DNA of 64,000 nucleotides from Neocallimastix lanati (nom. inval.) (taxonomy: Eukaryota; Neocallimastigomycota; Neocallimastigomycetes; Neocallimastigales; Neocallimastigaceae), in contig JACVTC010000034.1 of the NCBI GenBank assembly GCA_016946835.1, positions 1 to 64,000 of the forward strand, in the 5' to 3' direction. The position numbers and the translations under genes were made by a program. Numbering within the stretch: the stretch's first letter is position 1; each line of letters starts with the position of its first letter. A model generated the notes under the pieces. That model had not been told where the DNA came from, did no database searches, and was given only the letters and a program-made list of their open reading frames with translations. Of the stretch, positions 1 to 9,566 are shown piece by piece.

Positions 1-3000
1 TGCTAGAATTGAAATATTGTCTTGGTTAAATAGTCACTCTTCTCATCCTTCAATGTTGGTTGGTGATTTTAATTTACCTACTGAGAAATTAAGTAATTTG
101 CTCTCTAAATTTAGTAATTGGAAATTCTTCCCTTATGGGGCTCCCCCAATTTCATGGAGTAGAGGTAATAGAGAATCTGATATAGATCATGCGATTGTCA
201 ATGATCATATAGTTAGATTTACTTTCATATGGTACTTTAATTGACTTTCCCCCCATTTCGGATCATAAACCTTTATTAATAAAAGGTAAATGTTTTTCAT
301 CAGTTAATTCAGATAATTCTTTCTCTCTGCCTAAAAAGACAGTTAAATGGGATAGATTAAAATGTATAAATGAAAAAGAATCAATTTTTGACAACAACTA
401 TTTTAGTGTATTAGAGGAAGTGATTCCAGATCCTAATATTAGTATTGATGATATTTCAAAGAAATTTATTTCAACTTCATTCAATATTGCTAAGGAACTT
501 AATATCACGTCAATTTCAGAAGTTCGAAAATCTTTTTTTCATATGTCGCAGAAAATATTTAATTTGCAAAAACTCAAAATGAAATTATATAAATCCATTA
601 AAAGAAGAGATTCTTATCATAATTTAGATGAATTTGAAGAATTAATTGATAAATATAATAGAATGTGCAAAATTATTCATCATATGTGTAATATTTATAG
701 GAAAACTGAATACCAACATTGGATTAATACAGGATGTGAATATATGAAATCTCATAACCCTAAGAAAGCTTGGAAATGGCTTAAAACAACAGCAAAAGTA
801 GATAAATTTAAAAATATGTCAAATTCTCCAGTAAAGGACAAAAATGGTAAACTAGCTACTTCTACTAAAGAACAGTTAGAAGTATGGCACAATCACTATA
901 AAAAACTTGCTTCAAGCCATTCTGATATCAATAGTGCATTAATCGAATGGTATAATAAATTTTCCAATGGAACAATTAGGTATACGAGACACAATGAATG
1001 GGATATAAATCAAGACATCAGTATAGAAGAAATTAGAGAAGCAATTTTGGCTACTCCAAATTTTAAAGCTTCAGGCCCGGATGGAATTCCTATTGAATTT
1101 TATAAAGCTTTAATTCCTCCGGATGACGAAAATTCAGTAAATAATTCTTCTTCTGGTTTAAATTGTTTACAGAAGATATACTCAAGAATTTGGAATGGAG
1201 AATTTCCTAGCTCATGGAATGAAGCAAGTATTATATCTATTCCTAAAAAAGGAGATGATCTATCTGATTGTGACAATTATCGAGGTATCTCTCTGATTAA
1301 CAATGGTATTAAACTCATTTCGAAAATAGTCTCCAAAAGAATTTCAGAATATGGACTTAAAAATAATTTTATTAGGCCAGAGCAATTTGGATTTCGTACT
1401 AAAGAAGAATGTGTTAGTTTATTTATTTCAATTCGAGAAATTTGTCAAAGGCGTAAAAATGATAATAAAGAAACTTACCTAGCTTTTCTAGATTTAAAAA
1501 AGGCATATGATTCTGTTCCAATAGGTAATATTTTATATAAATTAGATGCTTTAGGTATTAGAGGTAAATGTTATCAATTTATAAAAAATCTATATTTGAC
1601 ATCCAAAGCTAGTGTTAAAATTGATGATCAATATTCGGAATCTTTTAATATTATGAAAGGAGTTAGACAAGGTTGTCCACTATCACCAATTCTTTTCAAT
1701 CTTTTTATTAATGACATTTTTAATGATGTTTCAGAACTTGGAATTCCTTTAGGCGAATCTAGATGTTGTGGTGGACTCTTTGCAGATGATATTGTTCTAT
1801 GCGCACCGTCAAGAACTAAGTTGAAAAAAATGCTTAAGAAGGTAAATGAATGGGCTAAATTTAATATGATGAATTTTGGAATTAATAAGTGTGCAACGAT
1901 GGTGATTCGACCAGACACACCTCTTTTTCAAAATAAAAGAGATCCTACTTTTTATCTTGCTGGTCAACCAATTCCAATAACTAAATGTTATACCTATTTA
2001 GGTATACCATTTGATAAAAGCTTATCGTTGAAACCTATTATTAAATTACTTAACTCTAAAGTAACTAAAGCTCTCTTTTCTGTTAGTAAATTTCTTTCAA
2101 ATTCCAAAATTCCTATTCCATTTAAGAAGATTATAATTAACTCTTATGTACTTAGTAAAGTCTCTTACTTTGCACCTTTACTTGGTTCGAATAAAACGAG
2201 AACAAATAATACTCAGAAATTAATTAATAAAGGATTAAGATGGATTGCAGGTATACAAAAAGCCAAATCATTTATTAATGTATATTCTATTTCAAAAGAT
2301 TTACATATTCCTCCATTGTCAGCTAAGTGTGCTTTGTCTCAGGTCAAATGTTTTGATAAATGGAAAAATTCAAATTGTATTATTTCCTATTTAGTTAATA
2401 ATATTCCAAAATCTAGAAAATATACATGGACAAAAGAAAGTAGAACTCTTAAACGTAAACTAGAGAAAAGAGGTAATAACGATAATAAAATCAAGGATTT
2501 TTATTGGAAAAGAGATATGAAAATCAATTCTATTAAAGCTGAGTTTTATGACAAAAACAAATTCGAAGAAACATCAAAATTTATAAAACTTTGTTATGAC
2601 TATCCTGATCTTTCATATGGTTTCTATTGGCTATTGAGAGCACGAAGCGGATATAGATTAGATGCTAGAATTGCTAAAGCTGCAAAAATAGTGGACCAAA
2701 TGTGTCCTAATTTTTGTCCCTGTTGTAAAAGTAATAAACAATGGATAAGTCATTGGTTAATTGATTGTTCCTTTTTCAATCATACTCGTAGTAAAGTTAA
2801 TGATAAAATTTTATTTTTATATAATGCTTTTTACCGTGGCAACCTAACAAATGATATTGTTAATAGTAATAATGATAATAGTAATAGTAATAATAGTAAT
2901 AGTTATAATAGTAATAATAATATTAGTAATAGTATTTTTAGTAATGTTAGTAATAGTATTGAAAATAATGTGTATATTGATTCTAGTGTGTGTGAAAAAG

Positions 3001-3522
3001 TGTTTAATTTCCTTCTTGGAGGTCGAAGTATTAATAACAGTACAAGGGAATGGAAGGATCTATTTAAGTGCCAGATGAAATCAGGTGCTTATTCTGATAC
3101 TCCGTTCTTAGTGGTTACTGCGGCACTTCTCCAATCGATTATACCTATTGCTATTGGCCAGCAATGGTCTTTGTTCAATAGGTTCAAATCGAATCGTACT
3201 ACTACTACCAAGAGCGTCAATGCTGAAGAAACAGTAAGACAGGCCAGCAGGGCTAGCGCAACCAATGAAGATCATAATTTTGTATCTTAAAATTATGATT
3301 AACATTGCGAAGTCAAAGTTAATTATTATACTTCAGTATAATAATGCCCTTGTGAAGTCTTACAAATATTAATTAAATGAAACTAGAATATATTATACCA
3401 TTATTTTATTTTTATTTTGTGTTTTATTTTTTGTTTATTTTTTTATCTTTTTTTTTTTTATTATTTTATTACATGTATTTTATCAAATATTTAATTAATA
3501 AAGATGAAACAAGTTTGCTGCC

Positions 3523-3561
<39 letters not shown>
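1..3561 (+). mobile_element. LINE family A, copy A1 (cut by window edge)
   Basis: This is a non-LTR retrotransposon entering the window in its endonuclease domain and ending in a 36-nt poly(A) at 3526-3561, preceded by AATAAA at 3497-3502. It aligns with the complete copy A2 at an offset of 10746-10747. From about 250 to 4040 (running into the next element) I see no difference from A2, and the poly(A) has exactly the same length. The first 250 bases carry several differences. The next element (B1) starts directly after the tail. The 5' end lies outside the window. Confidence 0.92.
2..3290 (+). pseudogene. LINE A1 ORF: APE endonuclease / reverse transcriptase, partial
   Basis: This is the 3' two thirds of the family A polyprotein. 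The endonuclease motif VGDFN is at about 59-73. Against A2 there is a lost A near 122-124, a gained C near 142-146 and an extra A near 211, so the endonuclease part is out of frame and meets a stop at 242-244. From about 250 the frame is open to the TAA at 3288-3290. It contains the RT fingers motif SGPDGIPIEF (about 1072), FLDLKKAYDSVP (about 1488), RQGCPLSPILFN (about 1665), the catalytic FADDIVL (about 1780), a C-terminal zinc finger CX2CX8HX4C (about 2718-2770), an Asn/Ser-rich run (2851-2970) and the FLLGG module (about 3010). The 956 residues from 420 are identical to A2. The early indels could be real decay or assembly error near a contig edge. Confidence 0.88.
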
Positions 3562-3563
<2 letters not shown>

Positions 3564-4115
3564 TGACGTTCTATAATGTCTTAAACTGGATATGTAGTAA
3601 CATTGGAGTTGTATAATTAATAATATCATGTAGTTTCTACATATTATCATTGTAATGAATCTATTGTATTTTTTACTTTAGCATTATTTTGTATATGTTT
3701 TTTTCTATAGTATTATTTATACTCTCATGTAGCTATTGTAAAATGGAAATGTAGGAGATTGATTCACTCCAAAGCTTGTGTTTGAGACATTATTTAACGG
3801 ATGGGAATCTTTTTATAGTTTTTCACAACTATTATTTCATTTACATTTAAATTTTATATTATATATGATTATTTTACAGAAATTTTTACATAAAACAGGA
3901 ATTTATAATTGAAAATCATTAATTAAAAACTAGTCAACACAAAAAGAAAGAATAACAAACAAGTTTTAGCAAACAATATACACGAAAGAGAAGACAACAG
4001 CAATAAATTTTTATTTTTTTTTAATTTTTTAATTTTTTACTAATTTTATTTTTTTTTTTTTATTTTTATATTACACTTACCTTTTATTAATATAGATAAG
4101 TTTTTTTATTTTATT
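3562..4115 (+). promoter_or_regulatory. LINE B1 5' UTR with conserved family motif
   Basis: This leader shares long similarity with B2 (14308-14862), the remnant at 28868-29160 (reverse strand) and element D (35141-35748). The best conserved stretch is GAGATTGATTCACTC at 3755-3769. It also occurs in the family A leader at 9260-9274, with one change in element D. LINEs carry internal promoters downstream of their own start, so this is where one would be expected; the role is inferred. Confidence 0.55.
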
Positions 4116-7100
4116 ATGTCAACTATACGAAGAGGTCTGCGACTTTATGGTCCTGACCATGATAAATTTGTTTTAATTTTCATTCATGATCTTGAATCTT
4201 GGACTGAAAGTAGACTATGGGAATTTTTAAGCAAAAAGATATCAAATTGTAATGAAGTTGTTCATGGAATCGTTAAAAAACACTATATTAATATGGAAAA
4301 CTACTTCATCCTAAGAGTTAACTATAATAATTGTACTGATTATTTGAAGGTTATTTATTTGATTACTAAGCACTTACCTGTTAAAAGAATAAAATGGAAG
4401 ATTACTTCAAGGATACGTACATTTAGCAATGTTAATCATAATAGAACCAGGTATTATTCTGAACCCTCAATCCCCATCTCTGAAAGCCTCCTGTATGCTA
4501 ACCCTTTTTCGAATACTAAATATTTCAACCTCTGTATTAGCTGGAACATAAATGGTTGGAATTCTGAAAAACGTGACGGACTTACCAATTTTAATTCAAT
4601 CTTTAATCCTATTTGTATTTGTCTTCAAGAAGTCGGTAATAGTTCATTCCTTAACTCCTTTTCTAACTCATATCCATTTCTTAATCATTATAGAACAGTA
4701 CTGAGACGTGCGGACAAAAAAATCCCTGGTATGAGAGGCCTTTATATAGGTGTGCACTCCTCCTGCCAATTCACTAATGATGATTTTGAATATTGATATA
4801 TACTCTCAGTAAAAATATTCTCTTTTTGGGGTGTCAGATGTTCTTTAGGGAACATTTACATCCCTAGCAAAAAACACAAAGACTCTAGAGAAAAAGCGGA
4901 AACTGATTTTGCTAATTGGCTCAAGAACCATCAGAATAACCCTTCGGCTATTGTTGGTGATTTCAATATGACTAAGCAACAACTCATAGATCTTATTCTT
5001 AGAATTTCCCCTCAATGGTTTGTTATGGATATGGTTGGTCATCAATTTACTTGGTCTAATGGTGGAAAGAATTCTTGTATTGATTTTATAGTAGTGAACG
5101 ATAAATTAAGAAATTATCTGAATATTGCTTCTGTATGTTACTCTTTTAATGACATCTCTGACCATTTACCACTTATTCTTTCTTGTAAAAAAATATCTCC
5201 TGATGGTTTTGTTACTCCCCCTCGGGATAAACAAATTAAGTGGTCTAATCGAATTTGTAGGGATAAACGTGAAGCAATCTTCTCTCATAATAAATTCACA
5301 TGTTTACTGGATGAATTTGAACATAATGATAATCTAGACTCTAATACAATGGTTAAAAAACTTCTTGACACAGCAAATAAAATAGGCGATGACATTCAAG
5401 CAAGAATTCCTACAAATTTACAGGGTTCAGCGTTCCATTGTCCTGCTTATATTAAGAAATTATCACATGAAAAACATTTATTTTATAAAAGGATTAAAAA
5501 TTTTAAACTTCGTAATGATTTGTCAAATCTTCAAGAATTTTGTGATCTCTCAAAAGAATATAGAGTTCTTTCTGATTATATCATTAGTATTAAAAGAAAT
5601 ATTAGGAATATTAGATTTAAAAATTTGATTCATTCCATCGGCGAATGTTTCTTAAAAAATGATGCCCAGCGTGGTTGGTCTGGACTTAAGAAAATTTCTA
5701 AACCTTCTTACTCTCCTTCCCAATCACCTGTATACATTAAAGATAAAGAAGGTAATGTTCTAGTATCCCAAGAAGATCAACTCAATCGTTTTGCAGAACA
5801 CTATGAAGAACTTGCTTCTGATATAACTGGTCACAGTCTTAATGAAAATTATTGGAAAAGAATACTTAATAATTCTTCTACTCCTCAGGAATCATGGGAT
5901 ATTAATCAACCTATTTCCATGTCAGAAATTCATTCAACTGTTCTTTCAATGAAAAATAACAAAGCACCTGGTCCTGATGGTATACCTACAGAATTTTTTA
6001 AAGCATTTTTTAATTCTGAGAGTAGAAATTCTTCTCAGGATGACTCTAATCAAGAGGTTACTTATTCCGATTGTGCAAAGTGTCTGTTATTACTTTTTAA
6101 TAAAATTTGGGATGGTGACTTTCCTAATGAATGGAACTCTGCTTCTATTGTTTCTATTCCTAAAAAAGGGGATCTTTCAGATTGTAATAATTATCGTGGT
6201 ATTTCACTCATCAATGTAGGTTTAAAAATTCTATCAAAAATTGTCACTAAAAGAATATCGGACTATGCTTTTTCTAATGGAATAATTAGACCAGAACAGT
6301 TTGGTTTTAGAAATAAAGAAGAATGTATTAGTTTATTTGTATCCATTTGTGAAATTTGTCAAAGAAGAAAATTTAAGGATAAATTTACCTTTCTTGCCTT
6401 TCTTGACCTTAAAAAAGCTTATGATTCAGTTCCAATTTACAATATACTTACTAAACTAAATAATCTTGGTATTCGTGGTAAATGCCTTCAATTCATTACT
6501 AATCTATACCTTACCTCGAAAGCTCGTGCAAACTTTAATGGTAAACTTTCAAAAGAATTTCCAATACACCGTGGTGTTCGCCAAGGGTGTCCTCTCTCAC
6601 CTATTTTATTCAATATATTTATCAATGATATTTTTGATAAATGTAAAAGTTATGGTGTGATTACTGAAAAGAAAAAGTGTTGTGGTGGATTATTTTCTGA
6701 TGATATTGTATTATTAGCTCCTACAAAATCTTCACTTAAAAACCTTTTGAATATTGCTCATGATTGGGGTATTAAAAATGAAATGACCTTTGGAATCAAT
6801 AAATGCGCTACACTAGTTGTTAAACCAAAGAATTTTATTCCTTCAAGACATTATGAAAATCCTACATTTAGACTTGGTATGAACTATATACCAAGCACTA
6901 ATCAATATACATATCTTGGTATACCTTTTAATGAATCGTTGGATTTAAAACCTATTATTGCTAAGATGAACAGTATAATTAATTATACAGTTAACTCTTT
7001 CTTTAGATTTTTAACCAATAGGAATGTTCCTTTCTACTTTAAAACTCGTATACTAGTTTCTTTTGTCCTTAGTTCAGTTCTTTATTATGCTCCCTTACTT

Positions 7101-8201
7101 GGTTCAAATAAAAAGAATACTGAAAAAGCTCAAACTGCTTTTAATCGAGGTTTGTATTGGAGTTTCGGGTTTAAAAATAAAACCTCCAATACTTCAATTT
7201 ACAATATGTCTAAGGAACTTTCTATACCTCCTATAGCTAGTTTTTGTGCTAAGGCGATGATTCGATGCTTTAAAAAGTGGAAAGATTCTTCTTGTATTAT
7301 TTCTCATTTAGTCAAAAATATACCTACACTTTCTCACTATTCATGGACGAAAAAAGCACGGAGTTTAGCAGTACACAAGCACAGTAATAAACTTCCTGGA
7401 GAAATAAGGAAGTTTTACTGGGAAAATATTCATTATTCAAGCACTCCTGCGATCAGATCTACAAAATACAAGAAATTTAAATTTGGTTTTAAAAAATTTA
7501 TTCATCGTCTATCACTTAAATATTCACAATTTTCTCTTGGATTTTTTTGGATTGGACGAATTAAATGTGGATTCAAATTTGATGTAAAAACGTATGTTAA
7601 AAGTAATCTAGTATCAGAAAATTGCCCAACATACTGCCCTTGTTGTGGTGAGAGTAACAGCATACCTAGTTTTACACACTGGATACTTTTATGTCCTAAA
7701 TTTGAAGAATTTAGGCAACATTTCATTCCCTTTGTTGATGAAATTTTTATTAATTTTTCTCTAATTGTTCATGAGAAATCATTGAACATTCCTGATGATA
7801 AAGAGGAAGATTTTGATGATAATATCAATTTTTACGTGCTGTGTATCCTTCTTGGCGGAAATGCAGTATTTGAAATCTTAAAGATCGGCTCGGGGGAAAG
7901 AAGGCGACTTATTAATAATATTTTTCAATCACCTTCGAACGAGTCTTCTTTCCCGATTTCATTTTTTGTGGGGCTTGCGGAATTCCTTACTAATGTTATG
8001 CCTATTGTGATTGGTGATTTTTACACCATGATCGATTTGTATAGTGTTAGACCTACCGTTGTCAAGAGCGTCGACGTCGTAACGATAAGGCAAAGAAGAA
8101 ATTCTGATACAGATTCGAATGATAATTTTCATCCACATGGGGTTATCTTCGATGAATGGGAAGAGTTAGAGGCCTTTTCGTCCTCGAATCTCATAACGTA
8201 G
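4116..8201 (+). pseudogene. LINE B1 ORF: endonuclease / reverse transcriptase with one TGA
   Basis: The frame from ATG 4116 to TAG 8201 spans 1,361 sense codons apart from a single in-frame TGA at 4794-4796, where B2 has AGA (Arg). Order of parts: an N-terminal domain (FIHDLESW, residues about 20-90), an APE endonuclease beginning ISWNINGWN (about residue 142) with QE, GDFN, IDF and SDH motifs, then an RT with APGPDGIPTEFF, FLDLKKAYDSVP, RQGCPLSPILFN and FSDDIVLL (Ser where family A has Ala). After that come a CX2CX10HX4C zinc finger and the C-terminal LLGG / KSVDVV module. About two dozen scattered substitutions separate it from B2. The stop makes it non-autonomous unless it is read through; a sequencing error is also possible. 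Confidence 0.88.
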
Positions 8202-8289
8202 TTTTTTAATATTAATATAAAAAATTTTCATGTATTTAAATTTCATGTATTTTTTAAAAAAAATATTATTAAATAAAGTTTATTCCTAG

Positions 8290-8334
<45 letters not shown>

Positions 8335-8336
<2 letters not shown>

Positions 8337-8466
8337 GAGCAGGGGTGTACTCGATTTATGTATTTAAATCGCCTGCAAGGGGAATTAACTTTACTCTTAT
8401 AAAGTAGATCCACAGTACTGGTGCAAAATAGTAGTAAAGTTATATTTTGTGTTAATTAATAACATT
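8335..8466 (+). other. Sequence between B1 tail and C insertion, possibly start of A2 leader
   Basis: This is 132 bp of higher-complexity DNA directly after the B1 poly(A). It resumes after the C insertion at 9058 as the leader of A2. If the A2 element begins here, the junction B1-A2 is as tight as the A-B junctions. No second copy exists in the window to test this. Confidence 0.35.
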
Positions 8467-8480
8467 ATGCGCAATGGTAA
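8467..8480 (+). repeat. Target-site duplication, left copy (LINE C1)
   Basis: ATGCGCAATGGTAA occurs here and again at 9044-9057, on either side of the C1 fragment and its poly(A). A 14-bp direct repeat is the expected footprint of target-primed reverse transcription. Confidence 0.85.
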
Positions 8481-8843
8481 GAACAGAGACATTTAAATGA
8501 ACTACTTTTCAAAGGTTCATCTGAGTCACCTGTTCCAAAAATTGTGGGCTTGGCGGAATTCTTAACAAATGCAATACCTATCATAAGTAGTTCGTTTGAG
8601 CTATTATTTGATAGGTATTGCAAAATATCAAACTTAACCAAGAGCGTCGACGTCGTACTGATAAGGCATAATGAAAATACAGGATTATCATCTATTACTA
8701 CGAAGGGTGATTCTCGCCCTAGTAGCTCAATAAATGATGAATCCGGGGAGAGTTTAGTGGACACCACACTATCTATTTTAAGGATGTTACTTCTAAATTT
8801 TATTTCTTTTTTATTTGATAGGAAGGGTAAAATTCCCGCATAG
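8481..8843 (+). CDS. LINE C1 C-terminal ORF fragment
   Basis: This is an open reading frame without its own start, cut by 5' truncation at insertion. It encodes the C-terminal module of a LINE protein: the hydrophobic stretch with AIPIISSSFELLF and the motif LTKSVDVVLIRHN, matching the KSVDVV of family B and KSVNAEE of family A. The upstream LLGG motif is missing here but present in the minus-strand copy. It contains no RT or endonuclease motif, so it cannot act alone. The ORF closes with TAG at 8841-8843. Confidence 0.75.
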   Translation, partial: EQRHLNELLFKGSSESPVPKIVGLAEFLTNAIPIISSSFELLFDRYCKISNLTKSVDVVLIRHNENTGLSSITTKGDSRPSSSINDESGESLVDTTLSILRMLLLNFISFLFDRKGKIPA

Positions 8844-8998
8844 TACAACTTGCCGAAATACATAGTATTTTCGAGCTTTTTTATTTTTTATTTTTTATTT
8901 TTTAATTTTTTATTTTTAATTTCTAATGTACTTTTCACCTACATGTATTTTTTAAAATAAAATTTAATAAAGTTTTTGTAAGTGTATTCTCTTCCCTG

Positions 8999-9043
<45 letters not shown>
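8481..9043 (+). mobile_element. LINE family C, 5'-truncated copy C1
   Basis: This is only the 3' end of a third LINE family: the last 120 codons of the ORF (8481-8843), a 3' UTR with AATAAA at 8966-8971, and a poly(A) of about 42 nt starting at 9002. It is flanked by a perfect 14-bp target-site duplication. The 3' UTR end resembles that of family B. A second copy lies on the minus strand at 29657-30170. Confidence 0.88.
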
Positions 9044-9046
<3 letters not shown>

Positions 9047-9057
9047 CGCAATGGTAA
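9044..9057 (+). repeat. Target-site duplication, right copy (LINE C1)
   Basis: This is the second ATGCGCAATGGTAA. Its first A merges with the poly(A) of C1. Confidence 0.85.
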
Positions 9058-9566
9058 TGTTATTGGTAAAATTTTTCTGGTGAACACTCACTGCGGAATA
9101 TAATGGTGCATTTTTGGAACATTGTTAAATAAGTTACACCCAAGAATTAGTAATACATTTTCATTGTATTTCTATTTTCATGTAGTATTACTATTCTCAT
9201 GTAAGAATCTATTGTATTCAATTGTATTTCAACTATATATTTCATGTATCACGTTGTAAGAGATTGATTCACTCTAAATCTTGTAGTAATTTATTTAACT
9301 CTTTACTAATTTTGTGCCATTTTATTTCATCAATTCAATCTTAGTCATTAAATACTTTATGATATTCAATTTAAATAATATACTGAAAAAAGTGCTAAAT
9401 CAAATTATTTTTCAATCATTCAACAAACTACTAATTATCGAAATTATTTACTCCAAAAAGATATAAAATTATTACAATTCTCATTATACTCAAGACTTTA
9501 TAATAAAAATTGACTTTTTTTTATTTTTTTTTTTTAGTTATTAATTTTTAGTTTTTTATTACTATT

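Larger units (their letters stand above)
3562..8334 (+). mobile_element. LINE family B, copy B1
   Basis: This is a full-length-looking non-LTR retrotransposon: a 5' UTR of about 550 nt, one long reading frame (4116-8201), AATAAA at 8272-8277 and a 42-nt poly(A) at 8293-8334. The 5' end abuts the poly(A) of A1 with no spacer. The first bases after that tail resemble the 5' ends of related elements at 29160 (reverse) and 35141, so the boundary is probably the true element start. I found no target-site duplication that would fit an independent insertion. Confidence 0.88.
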
